Shown one piece after another: positions 24,122 to 35,656 of a stretch of 64,000 nt of DNA (positions within the stretch are counted from its first letter, which is position 1; each line of letters begins with the position of its first letter). Both the position numbers and the translations under genes were made by a program. Source of the DNA: Toxonevra muliebris (Eukaryota > Arthropoda > Insecta > Diptera > Pallopteridae). Where the stretch lies: NCBI GenBank assembly GCA_963691655.1, contig OY829326.1, positions 139,456,998 to 139,520,997 of the forward strand, given 5' to 3'. Under the pieces are notes generated by a model, which worked only from the letters and a program-made list of their open reading frames with translations, was not told where the DNA came from and made no database searches.

Positions 24122-24620
24122 TGTAAAAAATTAAAATTTTTTCACCTGCATGATATATTTCCATACAAAAGCACTAAAAAATATGGAGGTCTGGTCAGAC
24201 TCATATGTGACGAACCAAAACATTCTAGTATTGCATTTTAAGTGCAGATAAGCTACTTAGGATTTCACGTCTCCAGCTCAATTAGAAAAATGTTTAAATT
24301 GCAACTATAATTGAAAAAAGTCTGACCAGACTCATGTGTGTCAGGGAGGGTTAAGTATTGGAATTAATTTTTACCGTAAATCCTTTCCGAAGATAACCTT
24401 CAAATTCGTTTTCTGAGCGGAGCGCTCATGCCTGGCGGTTATTCTCTTAATTTGGTGACATCACTATGTGCGATTGGCTAAAAATCATGGCAATCCATAC
24501 ATCACTTTTAAAAATTGATAGACTACACACGTTAAATCATAGGAAGAAAAAAGGGAAGAAATTAAGTTCTTCTGAAGGTATTCAATGATCAATATTTCAT
24601 CCTAATCATTTCGATGGTAT
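24122..24620. other. Stretch without a recognised gene
   Basis: It contains two related TCTGGTCAGACTCAT-type motifs (24190 and 24320). No coding signature. Confidence 0.4.
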
Positions 24621-24629
24621 CCATTAGCA

Positions 24630-25260
24630 TTCTCCATACGCTATAATTTTAACACTTCTTCAAGATGAGCAGAGTTTAATTGCGAAAAATTCGGCTTGGT
24701 TCTAATGCGAAAAATTCGATTTTTGCATTATTCTGGAAAATAGTTCATTTTGGTGTTCTATGACCTCACAAGAGGTAGGAGATGGAGGGAAAATGCTAAT
24801 TCAAAAATTGTTTATCTTTTCGTGTTTAACAACTTTTCTTCAGACATCAAATTCGGATCGGTTAAAATAAAGAAATTTCTTAATAGCCCCCGAAGACTCC
24901 ATTTTTCCGACTTCAGGCCCATATTGTGGGAGAACTTGATATGATGGAGAAAAACTGAGTACGCAGTCGTGATTAGCATGCATGCTTTTGCAAACTCTAT
25001 CGTGATGGAGTTTTTTCGAGAACAAGATGGTTTGTACTTTTTTTTCAACGCTGTTGCATGATTTCATTTCAAGAATGGCCTCCGTATTCACCGGACCCGA
25101 ATCCAGTAGATTTCATAATGCCAATTTCAGAGAGTAGAAGTTATGCCAAATCACACTATAGTCTGAAGTTCTTGAAGCAAGCGTTGCTGTGCGAATGTGG
25201 CAAATAGACTCTCCATATGCTATAATCCGTACCCTAAAATTTTACAAAGCATTTCCCATA
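24630..25260 (+). mobile_element. Tc1-like transposase remnant
   Basis: Plus-strand frames near 25040-25195 read EWPPYSPDPNPVDFI and then SYAKSHYSLKFLKQALL. The first is the third-catalytic-residue region of Tc1-like transposases (PPYSPDLNPIE is the family pattern); here the final catalytic E is replaced. The N-terminal parts are not recognisable, and there is no intact frame. Confidence 0.65.
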
Positions 25261-26690
25261 AAAAAATACTTACATATGTATATAATTTCCATTTAAATAA
25301 CAACTAAATAAAGAGAAAATCTTAAATATTTTTGAGTTGAAAATTTTTCTTTTATTGACGTTTTTAAAATGCATTAAATATTTTTGGTTTTTCAATTTTT
25401 TTTTACTTTTGTATTTTTTATTTTTGGTTTTGTCATTTTTTTTTTTCACTTAGATTTAATATTTTTATTCATATCGTTGCTAATTTCTTTCTTTTTTTAA
25501 CTTACGTTTAATTTACAAATATTTTACAAAGTTTTTCAATTTCACATATTAAATATTTACTTTTTTCTTTTTCTAATTTGAGTTTTTCTTTGCCCGCCAT
25601 TCTTGTTTTTTATCTCTGCTTTTTTACATTTAATTCTTTTTGGCAACAACTTTTTTAAGTAGGAAAATTTTTTGCATTGGAACATGGTTTTCAAAATTTA
25701 TTGAACAAAAATAAATAAATGAAATAAAAACAAAAATTATGAAATTAATTTTTACTGAAATCACAAAATTTAGTGTGTTCGTATCGAATTTTTATTTCTG
25801 TTAGTTTTTTTTTTATTATTATTTTTAGTAGATATTACTTAAATATGTACTTAATTTTAAGTTATTTTTTTATATGTATGCTCATGCTTAAAATTACTTT
25901 TTGATACTAATTTCAAATTTTTAGTGAATTATTATTTGTTTGTTCTCTGTTTTGTTATTTAATTTGGCAAATATTACAATACTACATTTGCAATTATTTC
26001 GAATAATGCCAGTTTAGTGTGCAGTGCAAAAACTCACATAAAAAAATGTTAATAATATCAACTAATTTCAACTAATTAAATGATATTGAAATATGGTTAA
26101 TTTTACAGCATTTCTGAGTTTTTATAACTACACAGGTTTACATTAACTGCAAGATGAAAATTGCATTAAATGGATTAGAAGATTTGATCGAGAAAATTTA
26201 GTAAGGTCAAACAGCGCAAATATTCATGAAAATGTTTTCTAAAAACGAGTCAAAAAAAATTTGCTAAAATATTTATATTAGATAATTTTTCTCTAAAAAA
26301 CACTAAGCATAATTTTTCACTATTTTTTTTTTAATTTTTTTTTTTTTGGATCTGGTTTGTAATGCTAGTCCTCTTTGCTTTACAGGTCGAACTTTGAAAA
26401 TATACCATAGGATCTCATGTTAAATTTCGAAATAATGTTCTAATTATTTGTAGTTTAAAGAAAAAAAAATTTATTTTTTCTTGTGAATTTAATGTTGCGC
26501 CGTAAGCTAAGAAAAAATGTTAAAGCGTAGTTTTACAAAAATGACTCCGATCTAATTTTTTCAGATCAGAACAAAGTTTGGAGTAGTTCAGAAAAATCTC
26601 CCAAAAATTCAACGTTGCATTTTAGAAATATTCAGAACAATGTTCCTAAAAGTTCTGAGATATTATTCAGAATTTGGCTTAATCCACTGG
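25261..26690. other. Very AT-rich stretch, nothing recognised
   Basis: T-rich runs (25380-25520) and A-rich runs. No gene, no TE motif. Confidence 0.5.
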
Positions 26691-27244
26691 CGCCAGTGCG
26701 CATAGCAGACGGTCAAGACCGATTATGGGTTGTAGTACCAACTAATTAAGTAAACTGGTTTTTGATCGGTCTATTAAAGAGGACTTGGCAATAAATCCCA
26801 AAAAAAACTATATTTGTTCCCTTCTCTAGAAAGTACAAATTGGACCTTGGTCGCATATCCATCCAACACGTTTGTCGAATACTCTGAAGAAGTTAAATAC
26901 TTGGTTATCGTACCTTGCAAAAGCCACTAGGGTCTTTTGAGCTTGCAGAAAACTGCCTAGGGTCTTACTCCAAGATGATTTTGTGGCTGTATACTACGAT
27001 AGTTAGGCCAATTGTAGCATATGCTGCATTAGTGTGGTGACCTATGGTTATAAAAGGCTCGACTATCAGCAAACTTAACAAGCTCCAAAGGCTTGCCTGT
27101 TTCTCAATCACAAGGGCTATACTCCCGCGATTGAGATAATGATCGGACTTGCACCTCTGCTCATCTTCATAAAGAAGATAGCTGCAATTACTGCCTTGAG
27201 GATGCAAGGTCATCTGCCCATTCTTATTAAAATTATTGGGAGTA

Positions 27245-28487
27245 TGAATGTATAAACTCGTATTTTTTCGAAATTTGGACATTTATTGTGCTTAAAAGTG
27301 ATTATAAATTTATTCTTTAAAGTATTGTCCATCGTTAGCCACAACCTTTTCCCATCTTTCTGGTAGCATACGGATTCCGCGTCGAAAGAACTCCTCATCT
27401 TTTGAGGCTATCTACGAATCGACCCATTTTTTGAGTTCTTCGAAAGAACGGAAGTGCTGTTCTGCCACGCCATATGTCATCGATTGGAACAAGTGGTAAT
27501 CAGAAGGAGCAATGTCTGGAGAATACGGCGGGTGGGGTAGCACTTCCCATTTCAGCGTTTCCAAGTATGTTTTTACTTGCCTTGCAACATGCGGCCGAGC
27601 ATTGTCGTGCTGAAGAATAACTTCGTCGTGTCTATTCTCATATTCTGGCCTCTTATCCTTTAATGCTCGGCTCAAACGCATCAATTGTAGTCGGTAGCGG
27701 TCGCCAGTGATCGTTTCATTCGGTTTCAACAGCTCATAATACACGACACCTTTTATATCCCACCAAATACGCAGCATGAGCTTGAATCCATGGATGTACG
27801 GCTTTGCCGTTGATGTTAATGAATGTCCGGGCGGTCCCCATGATTTTTTACGCTTTGGGTTATCGTAACGTATCCACTTTTCATCGCCAGTCACAATATA
27901 ATGCAGAAAACCCTTTCTTTTCTGTCGTTCAATCAGCAGTTCACATGTGAAAAATCGTCGTTCGAAGTCTCTCGTCTTCAATTCGTACGGCACCCAATTT
28001 AATTGCTTTTGAATCATTCCCAATGCTTTTAATCGTTTAGAATTCTGCAAGTTCTTGTTGCGTTTGACATGAATCTTCTTCGAGTAATGCCTTCAATTCT
28101 TCATCTTCGAACTTTTTTGGGCCGCCTGAATATTCCCTGTCTTCAACATCAAAATCACCACTTTGGAAACGGGCATACCACACCTGACACATTCTAACGT
28201 CTATAGCTCAGTCAGGATAAGCTTCAGTGAGTAAACGATGTGCTTCAGTTGCGTTTTTCTTTAAATGGAAGAAGCAAATTAAAACTTCCCGCAAATGTTG
28301 TTTTGTTGGCACGAAATTCGACATTTTCATCTATAGTAAAACACTTTTGTAAAATTATGAAAATTATTTGACAAATCAATTCTTATAGTATTTTTGGCGC
28401 TCTTCGAGATAGAATAGCTGTCAATGTCAAAAAAATGGCGCGTATAATAGATATGAAGTTAGTCACAATTACGAGTTTATACATTCA
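27245..28487 (-). mobile_element. Mariner element inserted in the LINE
   Basis: The ends carry the inverted repeat TGAATGTATAAACTCGTA (27245 onward; complement ends at 28487). The left flank is TA; the right flank is TC, so one target copy appears mutated. Length is about 1.24 kb, normal for mariner. The transposase gene on the minus strand is broken (see separate entry). Confidence 0.85.
27310..28330 (-). pseudogene. Mariner (D,D34D) transposase pseudogene
   Basis: The start ATG gives MKMSNFVPTKQHLREV, followed by the helix-turn-helix region. Catalytic motifs are all present: GDEKWIRYDN (first D), QHDNARPH (second D) and PYSPDIAPSDYHLF (third D, in the mariner D34D arrangement). WVPYEL and SPDLAPSDY-type signatures identify mariner. 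Breaks: an in-frame TGA soon after LLTEAYPD, a frameshift with a small deletion after TQQELAEF, and a TAG after KKWVDS. The remaining frame runs on to DGQYFKE before the natural stop. Overall length is about 340 codons, the normal family size, so damage is recent and point-like. Confidence 0.9.
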
Positions 28488-29210
28488 TCAATACTATTAC
28501 CCTAATCTGCTTTGTGTCAGATTTTATGATTTGGGTTCTAAACTTTGGTTGGAAATTTAATATCATTCTTCGATCCAGATCCGATTGTAATGCACGATTC
28601 CCCAACTTCCATCCCTTTTGCACTCAATTGGTATACTAACGGCTCGAAAATTGCGGTTCTTGAGCTGGCATTGTTGGACCTAACATTCGAATCTCGATTC
28701 CACTGTGCTCTTTCAAGCCGAATTACACGAAATTGAGACATGCGCCTGAATTGAGCTTAATAAACGTCTAAAATATGCTAAGCTTATAATCTTCTCTGAC
28801 ATCCAAGTGGCTCTCAAGGCACTTTCATCATTTTGTTTCACTTCGAAGCTAGTAAAGGAGTGTTTTAAGAGTGTGCGTGAGTAACAAAGTCACGCTTTGT
28901 TGGGTACCAGGCCACTGTAACATTATAGGTAATGTAGCTGCTGATGAATTTGCTAGGCAGGGTTCAGCGACTTTACATACAGGCCCCAATCCATTATGTG
29001 GAATCGGCTGGACTAGTTCCAAATCGATCATTGAGGCGTGGGGGAAGGACCAAAGGCTATCTGATTGGCTTTCTATCTGGCCACCTAAGTAAATTAGGTC
29101 TGTCAGGTGAGGCAGAGTGTCGTCTATGTATGGAAAATGTGTAAATGTCCAAGCTTCAGTTATGAAATCATCATGCCACAGAGATCTTCAGTGTTGACCA
29201 GTGTAATCTT

Positions 29211-31120
29211 TCTGCACTTAAGCATAAATAAATAAATTTAATTAAAAATTTTACAGCGCACAGAAATAAATTTCGCATTTTTTATTATTATTAAAATTTT
29301 TTTGTGTGAATATTTGCACTCTCATTTTGGTATTATTAACTCCTACTTATCTAAAATCTGCAATATATTTTTTATTATCACTAGGTATATATTTACAATT
29401 AGCATTAAATCAATTTTAAATAATATAAAATACAATATGTAAAAAGCTTATGCTCACAAAATGTCATTATGCGATATATTCTGCTGCACAATATCTATAT
29501 ATACAATACACTCACAAAAAAATCTTCATATATTTTTTTTAATACATTTTTTTTACTAAAATAAATTCAGGAAATAAATTAGTTTTTCTATACAAATCTA
29601 AACCAAAATATTTTCGCTGGCTGTAAGAATTTATTATCTAGCGAATTGCAAAATGTTTCACATCCGGAACAATTTATAGTTAGTTGTTTTTGTTTTTTTT
29701 TTTCGCTTACTTTCTTGTCACAATGTACTTGTTTATATACGAACACATATAGCAGTATGTGCATATGTATGAGTAGGTGCTGGTAAAACACATTTGTCCG
29801 CCCCTACTATATTATGCTACCATAGAACACGCGAGCGCACGCGAGCATTAAACGCTATTTTAAAAAGTTTTGTCAAAGTTGGTGGTTGGTGCAATTTTAT
29901 TTTTTTTCTCCTTTTTTTTTTGCACCAATTTCAGCTTCTTTTTTTTGTTTACTTTTTTCATACACAGATTTTTTGTGTTTTATGTGCTTTTTTGCGTCCG
30001 TTTTGTGTCGTAAAAATGTTTAAGAAGAAACATGATGCCACAAAGAAAGACACTTGGCGCTTTTTCCCCACAAATTAGAACACTTCATGCTGCAATTTCG
30101 CTTGTACGCTTCGGTTCTTCTTATTCCCATGTTCATTTTTTTTATAGGTTTTCTTTTTTTTCTTTCTCTTTTTTTTTGCCGATACTATATTTTCGTATTC
30201 ATACGTGTTTTTCATTCTTTAAAAAAAAGCTGAGCTTCAAATGCTTTATAGAAGCCAGGTACACTGAATTATTTAGTTATACCTTCAAGCCATACAATTT
30301 TAGTATTCCCTCGCTGCCAATAAAATATTTTAAAAACCATTGCAAAGTTATATGTATATGTAGATAGGATGTTTTTGATTAAAGTGAATAATATTGGTAA
30401 GCCTTTTTTATTAAAACTTTTTATGAAATTTAAAGTTCTTTCTCTTGTGACAACATTTACAAAATATAAACTTATTAATCTCAGCTTTTGCTTAGTATTT
30501 CTGACTGACTTTCAATTAGGAAATTCTCCTTTAACAAATAATTTCTCACTTTCCATCTTATTGGAAAATTGCTAATGAAACGAACCCTGCGAATTGCTAA
30601 CCCATCGCAATTTGATCTACCCTATGCAATGATCCTTCAAACTGGGCTTAGTAAATTTTCACTTGGTCAAATATCTAAGTAGAGTAACACGAATAGCTTA
30701 GCTGGCGATCTTATGGTTGTCCTTACCGCGAACTGGAGCCATTTTGTCCTTAGAGTAGGCGAGAGCAAAGCGGTTAGTCTGGATATTTTCATGGCGTTTG
30801 ACGGGGAAGGACATAAATCACTAGTGCCGAAACTGGTTGTGCATGGGGTCGGTAATAACTTCACTCGATGAATTCCAAGTGTTGTGATAGATTGTATTGC
30901 AGTACTCTGTCCTTTCTACCACCAACCTTTTTTATTGTCTGACCTTCTGTCATTTACAAAGAACTCTATCTGCTCGTTTGCAAAACACAATTTGTCATTC
31001 ATTCATATGTCCAAACCACCCTTATTCTTTAGAGATTGAAAGGAAAAGACTTGCTTTGAATGACATACTCAACAATGACCTTAAGTCAATCTCCAAGCAA
31101 ACAGAGTTAGGTTAAGTTGA
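29211..31120. other. AT-rich stretch, nothing firmly recognised
   Basis: T-rich tracts dominate. The frames at 29794-30367 are translations of T-runs. Frames at 30897-31115 and on the opposite strand at 30667-30864 look less simple, but I could not place them in a family. Confidence 0.4.
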
Positions 31121-31121
31121 G

Positions 31122-31380
31122 CAGGTTAAATTAGGTTAGGTTAGAGTGGCTGTCGAGAGACACACTTAGGCCTAAACGGTCCTTTGTGACACCACATAAT
31201 TGGACCTACAGTTTAACGCCGATTCCGAATGGCGGTGTGGCAATCTTTTATCAGCTTGATGGTTTTGCCATTATCAACTATGTTGTAGACTTATACACTT
31301 TCTTATAATTCTCATCACGGAAACCGAACCCGAACCTCCCCGATGAAAGTCTACTGCCTTACCCACTAAGCTATCTAGAG
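31122..31380 (-). mobile_element. tRNA-derived SINE copy
   Basis: The tail end (plus strand) begins TTAGGTTAGGTTAGAGTGGC. The body has GACACACTTAGGCCTAAACGG and a GGCGGTGTGGCAAT stretch. The head end carries a damaged B-box complement followed by CCACTAAGCTATCTAGAG. It is a reversed copy of 33165-33507. Confidence 0.85.
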
Positions 31381-31749
31381 TTGAGTAAGACCCAGTGTAT
31401 CCTGTTGTCCCACAAGCGAGCTCCTCATTCCGCAATGAACCTCCTATTTGCGGGTGGGGTGGATATTACAGAATCAGTGACTCTTGTTGTTCTAGACATG
31501 TCCACTGGATGTAACGTTCGTTAGAACAATAATATATATTTTCATGGCAGAAAAGCGATATTTGATATCATCACTTTGTGTGCTCTCCAGAGTTAAATGA
31601 ACCGTATGCAGAGCTTACGCTTGTTTTTTTGTACCGCGTGTTTTTATAATAAACTTCCTGTTAATATTTTTCCAGACAATTATGAGCTTTTCAAATTTAA
31701 AATATTTAAACATTCATATAAATATGTTTTTTCTACTTCCCTCCGCACA

Positions 31750-32545
31750 CACGCAAAAAAAAAAAAAAACGTTTATCGCCCGTTTGTGGAGAATATATTA
31801 CTTTTACGCTGAACAAAAACGTTTCTGAGGAACGTTGCCGAGTTTGCAGAAACCAAAACCATTTTCTGCAAAAGATTAACAATTTTATGATGAACGAAAA
31901 TTCGTTCACGATAAAATTAAGGCAATTTTCTTTACTGGCAAATAAAAAAACGTTTCTGCTAAACGAAAGTCCACAACTCTCTTCTCTTTTTATTTTCGTT
32001 CTCCTCTCATCTCGCTCTCGTCGCAAAAAGAAGCAGCAGCGACGCTTACATTCAAACTCCACACAACAACAAATCAACACAACATAACGGGAAGTATCAT
32101 TTGTCAACGCATTATTGAAGAATTTTAATTATGCATTGAAATTATTTCATAAAATTTCTTTTTGTCTATAAAAAAAAGTGAGTGGTGTTTATAAAAAAAA
32201 ACAAATAAAAGTGTGTGATTTATAATAAATTATAGAAAAATTGTAATAATATAATTTTATGTAAATTTCATACACTTTTTCTAGTTTTCAATCAAAACTA
32301 CAATAAAATGCCAATGTATATATTATTTATATTTATATTTTTCAGGGAAATATTGCATTTTATTGCAAACGTTTTTAGTTCATCGTAAAAGAATTGAACC
32401 GTTTATGATGAATAAATCTTCGTTCATGGCAACCGAATGCAGTCGTTTATGATAAATAAATGTTCGTTCATCATGAAAATATTCCATGAACGAAGTTCGT
32501 TTAGTGAAAATTTCGTTTCTGAGAAACGAATTTTTTCTTTGCGTG
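31750..32545. mobile_element. Possible TIR element with CACGCAAA ends
   Basis: CACGCAAAA...CGTTT at 31750 and the complement ending at 32545 (AAACG...TTTGCGTG) form imperfect ends. Both subterminal regions repeat AAACG and GTTCATGA-type words in inverted orientation. No clear target duplication and no coding region, so the call is tentative. Confidence 0.4.
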
Positions 32546-33164
32546 CATTAACCTATTTTTCTGCCACAATCAACATAAAAAACAGAAATTTCATTCACTG
32601 CCGGCAGTAACCTCCAATGAACCAAATTACATTAAAATTCTTCTTCTTGGAGTTCCCGAATTCTGCATACGGTAATATGTAAGTAGTCATCTTAAAACCG
32701 GAACGATTTCATATGATGTTTATAAGAAAAACCTTTAACCTGTCGATTTCCCGACTTTAAATACATGACACATATCTCAAGGTTATTCTCGTACACGTCT
32801 CATGCTTAAAATGAAGTTTTTTTTTTCCTAAAAGAAAAATATTTTCTGAGACTTACCGCCCATTTGAAATGTGTCATAAAGTCTTCTAGAAAAATATTCC
32901 CCTTCAAAAAGTGATTAATTCAAATTTTTTTAAAGCAATCAACCGTTGATAGTTTAATTGTTTGCTCTGTTTTTCCATAATCTTTTAAGTTGTTTTTATT
33001 ATCGTTAAAGAAAGCAAAAAAGTACCTTCAAAGAAGGTTAAAACACGTAAGCCCAATTAGTTTTACCCTGAAGCAAAAAACCATCCTCGACTGAAATTTT
33101 TCTCATCAAAAACTGCTTATGGTTGCTTAGCCAGTTAAGTCAGATTTTTCTTAAAAAGTATACC
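32546..33164. other. AT-rich stretch, nothing recognised
   Basis: No coding or repeat signature identified. Confidence 0.4.
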
Positions 33165-33507
33165 CCACCGATAGTCTAGTGCGTAGTGCACTAGACTTTC
33201 ATCTAGGATTTTTGGGTTCGATTCCCGTCTTCGCCTGGTGGTTAATTCTCATAACTTTGTAATATTCACTATCAATATGAAGTGTATAAGAATTATAGGG
33301 AAGTGTACAAGAGCACATCTAGGTTGGTAATTTCAAAACCACCGAGGTGATAAAAAATTACCACACCGCCGTTCGAAATCGGCTGAAGGTCCAACTATGT
33401 GGTCCAACTGAAGGTCCAACTATGTGGTATTACAATGGGCCTTTCAGGCCTAAGTGTGTCTCTAGACAGCCACTGTAACCGAGCCTAACCATACCCAAAA
33501 AAAAAAA
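33165..33507 (+). mobile_element. tRNA-Glu-derived SINE, most complete copy
   Basis: The head resembles tRNA-Glu(UUC). The A box TAGTCTAGTGCG (33172-33183) and B box GGTTCGATTCC (33215-33225) are spaced as in polymerase III promoters. Between them an anticodon-arm-like CTAGACTTTCATCTAG carries CTTTCA, as in tRNA-Glu. A 250-bp unrelated body follows, ending ...GACAGCCACTGTAACC, GAGCCTAACC and an 11-A tail. A 25-bp internal duplication (GGTCCAACTATGTGG twice) is seen near 33390-33430. Three reversed copies occur in the window. Confidence 0.85.
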
Positions 33508-35437
33508 TTTGGTATCTCTCTTCAAAGGAACAATTCCTCATCAAAAAATATTTGGTTTCACTGAATTCAGAACCCACCGAACTCTACCTTGTTTTGTGAA
33601 ATTAACCCTGAATTTTTTTGTTTTTTTTATTATTTTGTTAAGTTTCTTCCAAAAATATAAACTTAGGTGATATTAACCTTTAGTGAACTCAAACAATTTT
33701 CTTCTAAGAGAGATTGCCGTTTTTTCTAACGGTTAATCTAGTATGAACGAATTTTAGAAAAATAAATAAATTTTGGGTTTTCAAGGATTAATTTAAGTTG
33801 TGACCTTCAATGGCCTTAAATGATATGGACTGGTAGTTTTTATTTTCAATGACCCCAACCCAAGTTTTCGATGGGAAATATTATCTTCAAAGTTTGTTTG
33901 AATTACTTAAAAGGGTCAATTTCTTAAAAAGTTAGACTTAGGTGATTTTGACTTTCGGTAATGTCAACTAGTTTTCGATTGAGAAATATTTTTCTACAAG
34001 CCCAAGGTTTCGTGATCGTTTACCCAACATGTTCATATGCATATACATAGTACAAGGTAATGACTCCATATAAGATCCCAAAGAGTGGGTTAGGGATGGT
34101 GAGGTGTTACTGTCTGAGGTAGTTGTACTCTCTTTTTTTCGATAAATAAGTTATGGGGCTTAGATCCCTATGGCGGGGATTCCAAGTATGATAGAGAGAA
34201 TCTGAATATAGTCTGAGATCAGAATCAGCTAATCCGGACTACCTTTAAAAAGTTATTCAACCAACCTATGATTATGTGAGGAGGCAAGTGTTATGCATGC
34301 GTTCTGAAAGGAGTTCTAACAGGGCTTTATGCCGCATATATAGTTACTGACATTCAAATCACGAACTACATTTATTTTATTTTTTTTACTCTCCGGGATG
34401 ATAAGCCAGCATCTTTAATCTAACATTTTTGTGAGTCAAACTGGCAATGCCCAAGAAATTGATAAGACAGGGACACAAAGCAAAGATCCACGAAAATATC
34501 AGATATAATTATTGACATCCTAAAAGCCATCGTCAGAATTATATTCACCGGTACTGAACTCTAATGCAAAAATTCTCATCCCACACAGCCCCATCATCGC
34601 CTTTGCAACGACTCGAAAGAAAGATCAACAGATTTTATCAAGCACTCCTTTGCAACTACAGCGTGACACACCCAACCGGGGCCAATTATCAAGTTGAGGA
34701 ATAGTACAAAAAATACTCAACTTCTTGCAGTGGTGATTGGAGTTCGTTTCAAACATGAGATGTAATTGTCCCTATAGTGGTTGGAACATTTAAATTAAAA
34801 CAATTATTTAAAAAACAGACCAATTCGCACCATTCACCTCTCATCTACTGCACCTTTCCCTTATACATTTCTGCTAAATATATTTTACAAAATTTTTTAA
34901 AAATTTTTAATTCATTAAGCGCTTTTAAATCATTCTGACAGTTCGAAAATGCTATGAATTTTTTATGGAATGTTCTACATACTTGTATATATGTTTCACA
35001 TGTGTGAAGGTATGTCCTGATTTGGCATTTGATTTAACACATTACAAATCAAGTTTTTGACAGAAAATTAATAAATAAATAAATTATATTACATGATATT
35101 AACAATTATTTTAATCACATTTAGCTAAAATGTATACACATGTGTACTTAAGTACTTATGTATTTTGTTATTTGATTTTAATATTTTCATAATTCTATCA
35201 CTAAAACACCGTCTAACATTAATTCAGTGTGTGGTTGCTTTTCATTTTTCACTTGTACATACTCATATCTATGATGATGAGATGAGCACATGAGTAGCTG
35301 AATAGACACACTTAAACACTTAAACTAATTTGGTTTGATTCACCTAAGCTACGCTTAACGCTACAGCTTAAATCGACTTTAGTATAAAAAAAGAAAAGAA
35401 AATTTACTTATCTCGCTCTGCCATGGTCGGTGAAAAT
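33508..35437. other. Stretch without a firmly recognised gene
   Basis: A segment at about 34080-34720 has a less simple composition and a plus-strand piece reading LERKINRFYQALLC. This could be an eroded LINE C-terminus, but I cannot show it. The rest is AT-rich. If the K2P transcript continues past 35438, its 3' UTR would lie here. Confidence 0.4.
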
Positions 35438-35656
35438 TCATACCCGTATAACATCACCAGGAGTCGATTTCGTTTTTAGTTCATCGAGTGAATCAGGCTC
35501 ATCACCATCATCATCGGCCACTCCCACTACTCCACCTGCTACACCACCAAGACCTAAATTACCGCCATTAACATCGACGAGCTCAGCTGTATATGCATCA
35601 TCACTAGCCTTATCGCTTAGCAAAGTGCTATTGACCGGTCACCGCAATGATTCACG
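35438..35656 (-). other. Second in-frame open segment after the K2P exon
   Basis: In the K2P reading frame, after TGA at 35657 and TGA at 35639, the frame is open to a TGA at 35438. It translates to an acidic, protein-like segment: SDKASDDAYTAELVDVNGG, then a Gly/Val run, then DDDGDEPDSLDELKTK, ending TPGDVIRV. The final IRV fits a class II PDZ-ligand pattern. The sequence at the end, CGG followed by GTATGA, also looks like a splice donor. Whether it is translated is unknown; it may be 3' UTR or part of another isoform. Confidence 0.35.

Larger units (their letters stand above)
26690..29210 (+). mobile_element. Non-LTR retrotransposon remnant, split by a mariner
   Basis: The left part (26700-27240) shows RT-thumb-like pieces. 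EEVKYL is followed by MILWLYTTIVRPIVAYAALVW and then TISKLNKLQRLACFSIT, a pattern known from RNase H-bearing LINEs. The right part (28560-29160) shows RNase H pieces: NWYTNGSKI, then KVTLCWVPGHCNIIGNVAADEFARQGS, then a Cys-containing tail EAECRLCMENV. The two halves are collinear and the mariner lies exactly between them. Several frameshifts and stops. Intervening sequence 27245-28487 is not part of it. Confidence 0.8.

Noticed and set aside
24180..24345. TCTGGTCAGACTCAT motifs as terminal repeats
   Set aside because: The motif is itself palindromic (GGTCAGACC-like), so inverted and direct arrangement cannot be told apart; no target duplication.
33165..33245. Possible tRNA gene
   Set aside because: A and B boxes and an anticodon-like arm are present, but the acceptor stem does not close and the unit continues into a SINE body with poly(A) tail.
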